Assembly (NCBI GenBank): GCA_964541755.1
Contig: CAZIRF010000017.1
Span: 1 to 54,339, forward strand
DNA: 54,339 nucleotides
Direction of reading: 5' to 3'
Origin: CAZIRF01 sp964541755
GTDB lineage: Bacteria; Spirochaetota; Spirochaetia; Treponematales; Breznakiellaceae
Positions 33,151-44,133 of this stretch are shown here, piece after piece. The notes under the pieces were generated by a model. It was not told where the DNA came from. It saw nothing but the letters and a program-made list of their open reading frames with translations, and did not search any database. A program made the position numbers and the translations under genes. Positions within the stretch are counted from its first letter, which is position 1, and each line of letters opens with the position of its first letter.

Positions 33151-35024
33151 ATGAAATTTACCGAATTCTCCCTCCACGAAGATCTTCAAAAGAGTATTGA
33201 AGACGCCGGCTACATCACCTGCACCGATGTACAATCCCAGGTCCTCCAGCACGCCTTCGGCGGCCATGACCTCTACGTCCAGTCCCAAACAGGAACCGGC
33301 AAGACGGCCGCCTACCTTACCGTCATCCTCCAGCGGCTTGCCAGCGAGCCCGAGCTCGTTGGCAGACAGGCCCTTATCATGGTGCCCACCCGCGAACTCG
33401 CAGTGCAGGTCGAAGAAGAAGCCCGCAAGCTCGCCAAATACCTGCACTTTAAAGTGGGCAGTTTTTATGGCGGCGTCGGGTACGCCCACCAGCAGCAGAT
33501 GCTGCGCGACAAGGTCGAAATCCTCGTCGGTACCCCGGGACGGGTCCTCGACCTCAATGCCTCGGGCCAGATGAACCTCATGAACATCGCCTTCCTCGTC
33601 CTCGACGAGGCAGACCGCATGTTCGACATGGGCTTTTATCCCGACCTGCGCAAGCTTATTCGCGTCGTCCCGCCGGCCGAAAAACGACAGACAATGCTCT
33701 TCTCCGCCACCCTCAACGCCTATATCAAAAACCTGGCCTGGGAATACACGAAGGAGCCCCTCGAAATCGAAATCGAGCCTGAACACGTCGATGTCGTCGA
33801 GATCGAGCAACTCCTCTACCATGTTTCGAGCCCCGACAAATTCAAGCTGCTCCTGGGAATTTTCCAGCGCGAAAAACCCGAAAGTGCCATTGTCTTTTGC
33901 AATACCAAGCGCTACACCGAAATTGTCGCCAAGCGACTTCGCATGAACGGTATCGAGTGCGAGTTTATCATGGGCGACCTCCCCCAGATCAAACGCCTCA
34001 AGATTATCGAGGACGTCAAATCGGGCAAGAATGCGGTCCTCGTTGCCACCGATGTCGCCGCCCGCGGCCTCGATGTCGAAGACCTCTCGCTCGTGGTCAA
34101 CTACGACCTCCCCAACGAAACGGAAAACTACATCCACCGCATCGGTCGTACCGGACGCGCGGGCAAATCGGGCAAGGCCATTACCCTTGCCAGCGAGCAG
34201 GATGTCTACATCCTGCCGTCAATCGAGAAGTACCTGGGAAAAAAGATCCCCAGCGAAGTGGCCATCGAAGAGCTCTTTGCCGAAGACAAGAGCGAAGGGC
34301 TTCGCATCCACACCGATGACTACGGACAGGGCCGCGATGGCGGACGCCGGGACAGCGGCCGTCGGGACGACACCAGGCGGGACAGTTCACGACGCGATGG
34401 CGGACGCCGGGACGGCACCCGCAGGGATGGTGGCCGCAGGGAGCCCCCGCGCCTTGCACCCCACACCCGAAATGCCGAAATGCGCGACGACACTCGCCGC
34501 GATGCGAGCGGCCCGGCCCGGCCGGCAAGAGATGCTGGCCGTCAAGACGGCGATCGTCGTAACGACGGACGTCGCAACGACACTCGTCGCAATGACGTCC
34601 GTCGCCGCGAGGGAAGAAGACCCGAGGATAGCAGCCGCCAAAACGCGGGCACCCCGGTACGCCGAGGCGCTCCTGCCGTCAAAGCCGACACCCAACACCT
34701 CGCCAGTGCCTCTTTCGACGAGCGCATGGCCGTCTACAAGGAAAAGTACGGCAAACGCAGTGCGGACAGCCGCGCCAGTGACACACGAAATGCCAATACA
34801 AGCAGTAATACAGACACACGCAGCAATAAAAACGCAAAAAATGGCGGAAACAGGCAAAGACGGGCCCCTCAACAGGATGTCCGCACCCGTAAGGGCACCC
34901 CTGAATCCAAGCCGCCCCGCAGCACCCCCAAGGGCGCCAAGGGCAGTACCGCGAACAGCGGTAAAACAGCTGCCAAGACCTCCCTCTTCTCGCGTATCAA
35001 GAACATATTTTCAAGGAAGGACAA

Positions 35025-35028
<4 letters not shown>
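33151..35028 (+). CDS. DEAD-box RNA helicase
   Basis: A 625-aa ATP-dependent RNA helicase for rRNA or mRNA remodelling. The core (1 to about 390) has the Q motif, motif I SQTGTGKTAAY, PTRELA, VLDEADRMFDMGF, FSATL and HRIGRTGRAGKSG. The C-terminal 230 residues are a low-complexity Arg/Asp/Gly-rich tail (RRDGGRRDGTRRDGGRRE-type repeats) then a basic Lys-rich end, typical of RNA-binding tails. Only a weak purine-rich site precedes the ATG. The stop overlaps the GTG start of the ABC-F gene (GTGA), linking two ribosome/RNA-related genes in one unit. Confidence 0.93.
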
Positions 35029-36659
<1,631 letters not shown>

Positions 36660-36677
36660 CGAAGTCCACTCATTCAT

Positions 36678-36685
36678 GCTGATAG
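36678..36685 (+). repeat. GCTGATAG motif, degenerate copy after ABC-F gene
   Basis: GCTGATAGCCCC, just after the ABC-F stop and immediately before the tandem hairpin array. Confidence 0.4.
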
Positions 36686-36689
36686 CCCC

Positions 36690-36831
36690 GCATCCTTGGG
36701 GGAACCCCGCATCCTTGGGGGAACCTCGCATCCTTGGGGGAACCCCGAAGTGCTGGGGTCCCCCGCATCCGCGGGGAGTCCCCGAAGTGCGGGGAGTCCC
36801 CGAAAGACGGGGAAATCCCGAAGGGCGGGGC
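36690..36831 (+). repeat. tandem array of 18-19 bp hairpin units
   Basis: Three near-identical 19-bp units GCATCCTTGGGGGAACCCC (36690-36746) are followed by about four diverged 18-19 bp units such as GAAGTGCGGGGAGTCCCC. Every unit contains a GGGG...CCCC inverted repeat. The array directly abuts the 5' end of the pseudogene and may have replaced its beginning. Confidence 0.85.
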
Positions 36832-36837
36832 GCGAGG

Positions 36838-37841
36838 AAAAGGTTCGAGAAATCGACAGCATCCCGGAATCGGGAAATGGAGAGTGGAAGTATCTTAAGC
36901 GCTCCATCGCCACGAATCCGGGCAATTAACGCAGCCCCCTGTTCAACGAACGCCTCGAAGTATTGGGGATAATCCTGTAGAAAAAGGACGACTTCTGCTA
37001 TTCACTCAAGGACATATAGTTTGAACGGAAAGTAACGTAGGGTGATTCCGGCTTGCGAATCATCTCGATGGGCAAACCCTTTTTCAGCGATACACACCGC
37101 GACCGCTGGGGGCGCGTCTGGAATATCAACCAGTGGATCATGGACTATGCGGATCAGGTCATCATCATCTGGTCCACCCCCACCCCTCAGGGGGTCTCGA
37201 TGATCTACAAGCAGGTAACCAGTGCCACTGTCCATGCCTGGATGTACGATATGGAAAAAATTACGGACTACATGAACATCTCCTATATGGGCACCCTCGA
37301 AGAGTGGAAGGACTTCTTCGCCAGGGAGGACTTCCTCTTCGGTCCCATCAAGGATGTGCGCATGAGCTACAAGAGCGGCGAGACGTTCTCCCTGTCCGCG
37401 AACGACTTCAGCATGAAAACGGAAGCAAAGGACCTGTCCATTGACGACAAGAACACCCTCTATATCACCATGAATGTGTACGTCAAGAACCAGCGCCCCG
37501 TCTGGGATATCCGCCACATCATTCTTACCGAAAGCAGCGTCAAGTCCAACAGCATTCTGCTGGCCCGTATGGACAAGCCGCACCCGGATCTCCCCAAGGC
37601 CTACCAGGACTCGTGGACCAACAGCTGGCTCAATCCGGCACACCCCTATACCGGGGAGCCCTACCGCGAAGAAGGCACAAGCCGCATCTGTGCCCTGCAC
37701 AGCTCACTCCTGGGTGCCAACGCCGGGAGCAAGGACCAGGAGTACGCCTGGGCCCTGCTCATTTCAAAGTCCGGCGAGGTCGCCGATGACATGATGAAGG
37801 CCCTACTCAAGCGTCAAGACGCTGGTATCGTACTCAAGTAA
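36838..37841 (+). pseudogene. decayed spirochaete trypsin-fold (S1-like) protein gene with four in-frame stops
   Basis: One reading frame, open for about 1 kb, contains four stops: TAA 36927, TAG 36978, TAG 37017 and TAG 37038. Between them the translation stays protein-like (SIPESGNGEWKYLKRSIATN, then RSPLFNERLEVLGIIL, then KKDDFCYSLKDI, then GDSGLRIISMGKPFFSD) and continues as 262 codons from TTG 37053 to the stop at 37841 (RWGRVWNINQWIMDYAD, MGTLEEWKDFFAREDF). The pattern recalls a spirochaetal family related to trypsin-like proteases, from memory. The N-terminal region is missing and replaced by the tandem array. A truncated TTG-initiated protein might still be made, but no Shine-Dalgarno is clear. 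Confidence 0.65.
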
Positions 37842-37855
37842 TTCTCATATCAAAA

Positions 37856-37894
37856 GAGGCTCTTTCAACACTCACCGGGTTTTGAAAGAGCCTC
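37856..37894. repeat. CTCTTTCAAAAC palindrome, copy 2
   Basis: GAGGCTCTTTCAACACTC, ACC, GGGTTTTGAAAGAGCCTC; 18-base arms with one mismatch and one G-U pair. Same element as 18979-19011, again just after a coding frame. Confidence 0.85.
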
Positions 37895-38067
37895 GGCTCT
37901 GTACATACTCTACCACGCCAGCGACCTTCCATGCCGAAGACCCGGGGCCTCTGGCATGAGCAATGCATGTCGTGCTAGATTGCCGTCGGCCTTGAACCCT
38001 TTAAATGGGGCAACAGGGCCGGCGCAATCGAACCCGGCTGCGCGCAAGCACCCACAAGGAACGACAC

Positions 38068-38688
38068 ATGAGTGACAGCAGTAGCACAGGCAGCATGAAG
38101 ATTAGCGACAGCACCGCAAACCCCGCGCCCCTGGGGCTCTTGGGCTTTGGTATGACGACCATACTCCTCAATATCCATAATGCAGGGCTTACCGGTCTCG
38201 ATACCATGATTATGGGGATGGGGATTTTTGTGGGAGGCCTCGCCCAGGTTATCGCAGGTGTACAGGAGTGGAAGAAAAACAATACCTTCGGTGCCACCGC
38301 GTTCACTGCTTACGGCTTCTTCTGGATTGCCTTGGTCGCTACCTGGGTACTCCCCGCTCTTGGGCAGCCCAAGGCAGAGCCCCTTGCCATGGCCTTCTTC
38401 CTTACCGTTTGGGGCCTCTTTACCCTGGGCATGTTCTTTGGCACACTGCGCCTCAACAAGGCCCTTCAGGTCGTCTTTTCGACCCTTACCATCCTCTTCT
38501 TTGGCCTTGCAACCCGCGACTTCCTTCAGGTAGCCCAGAGCCCCCTGGCCAACATTGTTGGCCGCGCGAGTGGCTGGACAGGCATTGTCTGCGGCCTCTC
38601 TGCCCTCTACACAAGCCTCGCCCAGGTCCTCAACGAGGTCTGGGGCCGGAGCATACTGCCCTTGGGGCCGGTGGCAAAGCGCGGATAA
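38068..38688 (+). CDS. satP: acetate/succinate transporter, GPR1/FUN34/YaaH family
   Basis: A 206-aa inner-membrane protein with six predicted TM segments and the family signature NPAPLGLLGFGMTT near the N-terminus. SatP/YaaH proteins move acetate and succinate with protons. The start at 38068 follows AAGGA at 38056-38060 and gives the normal N-terminal length. It stands alone; acetate handling suits a fermentative anaerobe. Direction of transport cannot be told. Confidence 0.9.
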   Translation: MSDSSSTGSMKISDSTANPAPLGLLGFGMTTILLNIHNAGLTGLDTMIMGMGIFVGGLAQVIAGVQEWKKNNTFGATAFTAYGFFWIALVATWVLPALGQPKAEPLAMAFFLTVWGLFTLGMFFGTLRLNKALQVVFSTLTILFFGLATRDFLQVAQSPLANIVGRASGWTGIVCGLSALYTSLAQVLNEVWGRSILPLGPVAKRG

Positions 38689-38699
38689 AACAGATCAAG

Positions 38700-38836
38700 A
38701 CTGATAGCTCCACCCGCCCCCACTCAGGCGGCGTTGGGCGAGACCCGGATGTGCCGGGGCACGGCCCCGGCACACCGCGGCTCGCCCCGCCGCTCCTGTT
38801 GGACGGCCACGGGCGGGAGCGCATACCACCCCTTTC
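38700..38836. repeat. intergenic hairpin element, copy A
   Basis: A degenerate CTGATAGC motif (38700-38708) precedes GGCGGCGTTGGGCGAGACCC (from 38727) and a perfect hairpin GTGCCGGGGC-ACG-GCCCCGGCAC (38751-38773). The flanking sequence closely matches 43971-44066, where a different hairpin occupies the same place. It lies at the 3' end of the leftward nuclease gene. Confidence 0.7.
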
Positions 38837-39697
38837 TTATTCTTTGGTTCCCAGTATGGCGTGGAGCTCGCTCTCGAGGGCGTGCCGCTTTTTGGCCCCA
38901 AGACCCAGTTCGAGGGGGATGCGGCTGTCGCGGGCCAGTTGCTGGCAGCTGACTATGCCCTCGGCGATGAGGGTTTCTTTGGTAGCGGCGCTGATGGTCG
39001 AGAGGATGGTGACGGGGTAGATGCGAAAGCGTTCGACGAGGTCGCGCAGGGCGTTTCCGCGGGGGTAATCCCAGGAGAGGAGTTCGAGGCCGTAGTGATG
39101 GGCATAGCTTATAGAGTCGTCGGAGAAACGGGTGTTGGTGACGATGCCGCCGATGAATTCGAGGCCCTGCCACTGTTCTTCGTCGCGGCGGCGGGCGACG
39201 ATGTCGTCGACGCGCGAGCGCACATAGAGGGGGACCTGGATCGAGACGTGGTTGTCCTGTTTTTGGCTGTACTTGCACTCGAGGAGGAGCTGGCGGCCCT
39301 TGCCGGTGGCGATCACATCCATCTCGTGGGTAATAGCGACCCCGGGGACGACTATGCCCACTTCGACCTGGTAGCCCAGGGCGGTGAAGATTTCTCCAAT
39401 GTAGCGTTCAAAGGGATAGCCGGATTTTCCCAACTCCATGAGGGCGTCCTTGACGCGGTAACGGGAGCGGGCCGCACGGCGTCGGCGGCCCAGAAGGGAG
39501 AGGGCGCGGGCGTAGATCTTGCGGGTCGTCATCCCTTCGACGAGGCTGCCCCGGATATCGGCGAGGATTGATTCGACGAGCTCTTCATCGGCCCCGGCCG
39601 AACGCAGGGAGTCTGCGAGTTTGCCGGGGACAAAGGGCTCCAGTTCGCCGGAGGCCTTTTTGACCATCACTTCGGGTTGTACAGCTGCGGCTTCCAT
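38837..39697 (-). CDS. ATP-cone plus Mrr-like PD-(D/E)xK nuclease domain protein
   Basis: A 286-aa protein. Residues about 8-95 resemble an ATP-cone (VMVKKASGELEPFVPGKL, MTTRKIYARALSLL). Residues about 95-215 look like an Mrr/restriction-endonuclease-like fold with the core HEMDVIATGKGRQLLLECK, giving the D...ExK catalytic set. The C-terminus resembles a helix-hairpin-helix-like region. Family members are called restriction endonucleases, but many are solitary, and a repair role is possible. No methylase is nearby. A -10-like TATGAT lies six bases before the ATG, without Shine-Dalgarno. Confidence 0.82.
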   Translation of the reverse strand: MEAAAVQPEVMVKKASGELEPFVPGKLADSLRSAGADEELVESILADIRGSLVEGMTTRKIYARALSLLGRRRRAARSRYRVKDALMELGKSGYPFERYIGEIFTALGYQVEVGIVVPGVAITHEMDVIATGKGRQLLLECKYSQKQDNHVSIQVPLYVRSRVDDIVARRRDEEQWQGLEFIGGIVTNTRFSDDSISYAHHYGLELLSWDYPRGNALRDLVERFRIYPVTILSTISAATKETLIAEGIVSCQQLARDSRIPLELGLGAKKRHALESELHAILGTKE

Positions 39698-39704
39698 GAT
39701 GATA

Positions 39705-39710
39705 TCATAG
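39705..39710 (-). promoter_or_regulatory. candidate -10 box, leaderless start
   Basis: TATGAT on the minus strand is followed by exactly six bases and the ATG of the Mrr-like gene. The -35 region (TTTTAT) is poor. Listed because the spacing repeats at zwf and pyk. Confidence 0.35.
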
Positions 39711-39753
39711 CACCGTGACGGGCAAAATAAAACCCGGGACCTCCTTCACTCGG

Positions 39754-40770
39754 CTACAGCCCACGCGCTTCGTCAAGAATTTCCATCACCCGTACCGAGT
39801 CATCCAAAGTTTGCAGGGGGCTCTCGACAAGGCCGGCGGCGAGGCAGCGTTCCACCTCACGAATTTCGTACTCGTAGCCATTGCAGTCAAAGGGGGCTGC
39901 AAAGTGTTCGAGAAGTCTTCCCTCGCCGTCGAGCAGGCGCGCCTCTTGCGCCATGAAGAAGTGAGGCAGGACCATGGCTGCCTTTTCGCCCAAGACAAGG
40001 AGCGTACGTGTCGCATCAAAGCCGTGGAGCTGTATGGCGCTCGACAGCTCTGCCAGGAGGCCCGAGGCAAAGCGCAACTCCATGCGGTTGTAGTAATCCA
40101 CCCCGGCCCCGTCGCGGTCGAACGAGGCCTCAAGGCGTTCGGGCTTTTTATTGCCGGCAAAGAGGTAGGCAGCTGTTACCGGATAGATGCCCACATCGAG
40201 GAGGGCGCCCCCGCCCAGGGCAGGGTCGAAGAGGCGGCTTGCCGGATCGTAGGGGGCATTGAGGAAGAAGTCGCAGCGCAGGTAGCGCAGATCGCCAAGC
40301 CGCCCATCGCGCACCCAGTCAAGGGCGTGATTTACCGCGGGGTTGAAGCGCATCCACATGGCCTCCATGAAAAAGCATTTTGACCGGCGGGCTGCCTCGA
40401 CGACAGGGCCGAATTCCTTTGCGGCAAGGCTTACCGGCTTCTCGCACAAGACCGCCTTTCCCGCCTCGAGGGCCTGTATCGAAAGGGCCGCGTGGAGGTT
40501 GTGCGGGGTTGCAATGTAGACAATATCGACAGCGGGGTCGGCAAAGAGTTCTTCGTAGGAGCCGTATGCGCGTGGCATGCCCTGTGCGCGCGTACTCAGG
40601 TGCGCGGCAGCGAAGGCCTCGGCCTTTGCTTTCGATCGCGACGCGACGGCGTGCAGGCTGCTGTTACCGGTGCGCGATATCTCGAAAAGCAGGGCTTCGC
40701 AGAATTTTTCCGCAATGCCTCCCGTCGCGACAATCCCCCAGCGAATGGGGCGGTCCGCTATCTTTTTCAT
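39754..40770 (-). CDS. Gfo/Idh/MocA family oxidoreductase
   Basis: A 338-aa NAD(P)-dependent sugar or dihydrodiol dehydrogenase-like enzyme. The Rossmann segment reads WGIVATGGIAEKFCEAL and the EKP motif is VLCEKPVSLAAKEFG, followed by FFMEAMWMRFNP, typical of the dihydrodiol dehydrogenase/xylose dehydrogenase branch. ATG 40770 is chosen because GGAGGAG lies just upstream (40774-40780); the in-frame extension overlaps the divergent pyk promoter. Substrate unknown; location next to pyk suggests carbohydrate metabolism only loosely. Confidence 0.88.
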   Translation of the reverse strand: MKKIADRPIRWGIVATGGIAEKFCEALLFEISRTGNSSLHAVASRSKAKAEAFAAAHLSTRAQGMPRAYGSYEELFADPAVDIVYIATPHNLHAALSIQALEAGKAVLCEKPVSLAAKEFGPVVEAARRSKCFFMEAMWMRFNPAVNHALDWVRDGRLGDLRYLRCDFFLNAPYDPASRLFDPALGGGALLDVGIYPVTAAYLFAGNKKPERLEASFDRDGAGVDYYNRMELRFASGLLAELSSAIQLHGFDATRTLLVLGEKAAMVLPHFFMAQEARLLDGEGRLLEHFAAPFDCNGYEYEIREVERCLAAGLVESPLQTLDDSVRVMEILDEARGL

Positions 40771-40824
40771 GTACTCCTCCCGTTCCGTGAAAAGGCAAGT
40801 ATAGCATGCACAGTACCCGGAAGC

Positions 40825-40853
40825 TTGTTGTTTTTGTGCTTTTGAATTATTCT
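40825..40853 (+). promoter_or_regulatory. pyk promoter, probably giving a leaderless mRNA
   Basis: TTGTTG (40825-40830) and TATTCT (40848-40853) are 17 bp apart; ATG 40860 starts after six more bases and lacks a Shine-Dalgarno. Confidence 0.5.
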
Positions 40854-40859
40854 GCACAC

Positions 40860-42668
40860 ATGCTCGCCATGCAAAGAAAGACCAAGATCATTGCCACCAT
40901 GGGTCCGGCAGTGGAAGACCCTGCCATACTCGATCAACTCGTCGCATCGGGCCTCAACGTCGCCCGATTCAACTTCTCCCATGGGGATGAAGTCTACCAC
41001 GGTGCGACCATAGACCGCCTGCGCGAGATATGCGCAAAGAGAGGCCGCCCGGTAGCCCTCCTGCTCGACACCAAGGGACCGGAAATTCGCACCGGCCTTG
41101 TCGAAGGCGACCGGCCGGTCATCCTCGAACGGGGAGAGCACATCACCGTCATGCACAGTGACGCGCCCACAACGGCCGCTCAGGTAACAGTGAGCTATGC
41201 CGATATCGCCAGCCAGGCCTGGATTGGCATGCGCATCCTTATAGCCGACGGCCAGATGGAACTGGAAGTCGTCGAAAAAAACGGAGAGACTCTCGACTGC
41301 CTGGTACGCACCGGCGGCGAGCTGGGCTCCAAGAAAAACGTCAACATTCCGGGCCTGCGTACGAATCTTCCACCGCTCACCCAAAAGGACGAGGACGACA
41401 TCGCCTTCGCCATCGAGAAGGGCCTCGACTTTATCGCCGCGAGCTTTATCCGCAAAGCCAGCGACGTCATCGCCATCCAGAAGATTATCAAGGCCGCAAA
41501 ATCGGGCATCAAGGTCATCGCCAAAATAGAAGACGAAGAGGGCCTGGACAATATTGAAGAGATCATCCGGGTAGCCCACGGGGTCATGATTGCCCGCGGC
41601 GACCTGGGTGTCCAGATTGAGGGCGAGCGGCTGCCCCTTATCCAGAAGCGCATTATCCACAAGTGCAACCAGGCCGGGAAGCCCGTCATCGTCGCCACCC
41701 AGATGCTCGACTCGATGATCTACAATCCCCGCCCCACCCGCGCAGAATTGACCGACGTGGCCAACGCCGTCATGGATGGGGCCGATGCCGTCATGCTCTC
41801 CGGCGAGACCGCCCGCGGGAAGTACCCGGTCGAAACCGTCCAGACAATGGACCGCATCATTCGCGAAATCGAATCCTCGAAGGAATACCGCGCCAAGCTC
41901 GACTTCGACTTTACCCAGCGCCCCAAGTCAAAGAGCGAAATATCAGACGAAATCCTGCGATCAGCCCTCACCCTCGCCCAGGGTGTTTCGGCCAAGGCCC
42001 TCGTATCCCCCACGCTTAGCGGGCATACCGCCCGTCTCCTGTCTTCCTATCGCCCCGCCCAAGATATCCTCGCCTTCTGTCCCGATGAAAGCGTCCTGCG
42101 CCAGCTCCTGCTCAATTGGGGCGTGACCCCCATCAAGAGCGATATCGTCGACGAGGCCGAGGACATGATCCACAATGCCATCAAGGCAGCGCTTGATAGC
42201 GGCGCAGTGGCCATGTTCGACAAGCTCGTTCTCGTCGCGGGCCTCCCCCTGCGCTCCCCGGTCATGATCAACACCCTGCGGGTCTTCTTTATCGGGAACA
42301 TCCTCGCCCGGGGAAAAAAAGGCTTTGGCTCCCAGTGCTGCGGTCGCATTGTCAAGGCCGCCACCATGGAGGAAGCCGCAATCCTCCTTCGCAAGGAAGG
42401 CGGCGAAATACTCCTGGTCCCCCAGCTGGACGAAAGCTACATCCCGGTCCTGCGCTGTGTCGAAGGCGTCATCGTCGAAGGGGTCTCCGAGCTCCCCTGG
42501 GAATACCTCAAACTCGTCAACGATTCCCTCGTCTACATAAGTGAGGTCGCCGGTGCGACAGCCCTCCTCGAGAACGGCATCACCGTCTCGCTCGACGGCC
42601 GCGAAAAGATCATCTACGAGGGCGTGGTAAGCCAGGACAAACAGGAAGGGGCGCTTGGTACGCTTTGA
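40860..42668 (+). CDS. pyk: pyruvate kinase with C-terminal extra domain
   Basis: Transfers phosphate from PEP to ADP, the last glycolytic step. The 602-aa chain exceeds the usual 470-480 residues. The barrel core shows RKTKIIATMGPAVED, LLDTKGPEIRTG, GVMIARGDLGVQI and LSGETARGKYPVETV. The last ~110 residues (from about ARGKKGFGSQCCGRI) form the PEP-utilising mobile-domain-like extra C-terminal sequence also found in Bacillus-type enzymes. Start at ATG 40860 is favoured by the promoter position; ATG 40869 (MQRKTK) is the alternative. A metallophosphatase gene follows. Confidence 0.95.
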   Translation: MLAMQRKTKIIATMGPAVEDPAILDQLVASGLNVARFNFSHGDEVYHGATIDRLREICAKRGRPVALLLDTKGPEIRTGLVEGDRPVILERGEHITVMHSDAPTTAAQVTVSYADIASQAWIGMRILIADGQMELEVVEKNGETLDCLVRTGGELGSKKNVNIPGLRTNLPPLTQKDEDDIAFAIEKGLDFIAASFIRKASDVIAIQKIIKAAKSGIKVIAKIEDEEGLDNIEEIIRVAHGVMIARGDLGVQIEGERLPLIQKRIIHKCNQAGKPVIVATQMLDSMIYNPRPTRAELTDVANAVMDGADAVMLSGETARGKYPVETVQTMDRIIREIESSKEYRAKLDFDFTQRPKSKSEISDEILRSALTLAQGVSAKALVSPTLSGHTARLLSSYRPAQDILAFCPDESVLRQLLLNWGVTPIKSDIVDEAEDMIHNAIKAALDSGAVAMFDKLVLVAGLPLRSPVMINTLRVFFIGNILARGKKGFGSQCCGRIVKAATMEEAAILLRKEGGEILLVPQLDESYIPVLRCVEGVIVEGVSELPWEYLKLVNDSLVYISEVAGATALLENGITVSLDGREKIIYEGVVSQDKQEGALGTL

Positions 42669-42727
42669 CGAAGCAGCATCGACCCGCGTTTTTCACCGTA
42701 TCTTGATCCAATCTTGACACAGGGCTC

Positions 42728-43795
42728 ATGATACGGCACAAGAATGGTATAATGCCGTTCAAAACGCTTGGGGAACTGTTCAAAAACGCGCCGCAGCTGG
42801 AACTCGACGCCCACACGCCGCTTCTGGTATTGAGCGACCTCCACATGGGTAACGGGAAGCACCAGGACGACTTTCGCCACAACGGGGCCCTGCTTGTCGA
42901 AGCCCTTGCGGATTATTACTGGCCCAAGGGCTATACCCTCGTCCTCAATGGCGACATCGAAGAACTCCTGCGCAACGAACGAAGCGCCATCATGGCGGCC
43001 TGGGCGCCGCTCTATGAGCTGTTCACCCGTTTCCACGAGGCGGGGCGCCTCGTCTGGCTGCGCGGGAACCACGAAATAGTGCCGGCACAGGAGGAAGAAG
43101 ATCCCCGCTACTACCCCGCCGAAGGGGTTCGTTTCACCTGGCAGGGCAAAAACCTCTTCATTTTCCACGGCCACCAGGCGGGCTGGGTCAACTCGGGGCG
43201 CTACAACCGGGTAATCGGCTTTGTCCTGCGCGTCTTTGCCAACAAGCTCGGCATCGGCAACAGCTCGGTGGCCCACGATTCTGCCAAGCGCTTCAAGCTG
43301 GAAAAGAAGGTCTACGACTTCTCAAAACAGGAAGGCATCATCTCGATTATCGGGCACACCCACCGCCCCCTCTTCGAGTCCCTGTCCAAGGCCGAGTCCC
43401 TGGGCTACCAGATCGAAAAGATGTGCCGGGAGTATGCCCGTGCCAAAAACGGCAAACGCGAACTCATCGAGTCCACCATCGGCCGCATGAAACGCGACTA
43501 CCTCAAGAAGCCCTCGCACAAGAGCCACCGCCTCGTCGACAACCTCTATGGTGAGATTCTGGTCCCCTGCCTCTTCAACGCCGGCTGCGCCATCGGGAAA
43601 TCGGGGGTAACGAGCCTCGAAATCAAAAAGGGCCGAATCTCCCTCGTCTACTGGTCGAACAAGGACCGCTCGAGACGCTTCATGGAGTTCAACGAGTACA
43701 AACCCGCCACCATGCTCGCAGGCGGCACCTGGCGCTTCATCCTGCGCCGCGAAGACCTCCACTACCTCTTCTCGCGCATCGAACTCCTCAAATAA
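42728..43795 (+). CDS. calcineurin-like metallophosphoesterase
   Basis: A 355-aa cytoplasmic phosphoesterase with the complete dimetal motif set: LSDLHMG (DxH), NGDIEELL (GDxxE), WLRGNHE (GNHE), FHGHQAG and GHTHRP. The size and motif spacing recall UDP-diacylglucosamine hydrolase-like and other DNA/nucleotide phosphoesterases; substrate unknown. ATG 42728 and ATG 42752 (MPFKTLGEL) are both possible and neither has a good Shine-Dalgarno. A TTGACA and a TATAATG nearby are too far apart to form one promoter. It follows pyk by 59 bp in the same direction. Confidence 0.85.
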   Translation: MIRHKNGIMPFKTLGELFKNAPQLELDAHTPLLVLSDLHMGNGKHQDDFRHNGALLVEALADYYWPKGYTLVLNGDIEELLRNERSAIMAAWAPLYELFTRFHEAGRLVWLRGNHEIVPAQEEEDPRYYPAEGVRFTWQGKNLFIFHGHQAGWVNSGRYNRVIGFVLRVFANKLGIGNSSVAHDSAKRFKLEKKVYDFSKQEGIISIIGHTHRPLFESLSKAESLGYQIEKMCREYARAKNGKRELIESTIGRMKRDYLKKPSHKSHRLVDNLYGEILVPCLFNAGCAIGKSGVTSLEIKKGRISLVYWSNKDRSRRFMEFNEYKPATMLAGGTWRFILRREDLHYLFSRIELLK

Positions 43796-44133
43796 TCCCC
43801 TCCCCTGTCTGCGATACCCGGGAATGGATCAGAAGGGGGAAGTCTCCCCCTGCGGCCATGCCTCCTCGCCCGAATGGCTGGGCCGGCGGCGTAACGCCGT
43901 CGGCCCAGCCATTCGGCCTGCGGGGTCATGGCCTACCCCCTCTCCGGGGCTGCGCCCCGGACCCCCGCAAGGCGGCGTTGGGCGGGACCCGGATGCCCCG
44001 GGCGACCCGCTTTGGCGGGTCGCTTGGGGGACCGCGGCCCGGCCCGCCGCGCCTGTCAAATGGCCGCCATGCGTATGGGAGACCCAAGGGGGGGGCACGC
44101 CCCCCCCTTGGGGATGCGCAAACCAATACCTTC
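43796..44133. repeat. intergenic hairpin cluster including element copy B
   Basis: About 340 bp without a gene. It holds a long hairpin with arms of about 23 nt (43868-43917, loop TAA, one bulge), CCGGGGC-TGC-GCCCCGG (43944-43960), the element GGCGGCGTTGGGCGGGACCC (from 43972) with GCGACCCGC-TTTG-GCGGGTCGC, and a perfect 14-bp-arm palindrome CCCAAGGGGGGGGC/GCCCCCCCCTTGGG (44083-44112). It separates convergent genes. Confidence 0.8.

Noticed and set aside
36690..36831. CRISPR array
   Set aside because: Units are contiguous and diverging with no unique spacers, and no cas genes are present.
36927..37040. Pyrrolysine or other TAG recoding
   Set aside because: One of the four stops is TAA, none of the other genes in the window reads through TAG, and the family is not a known recoded one.
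42714..42753. TTGACA and TATAAT as one promoter before the metallophosphatase gene
   Set aside because: The spacer is about 28 bp, far beyond the usual 16-18, and the -10 would overlap a possible start codon.
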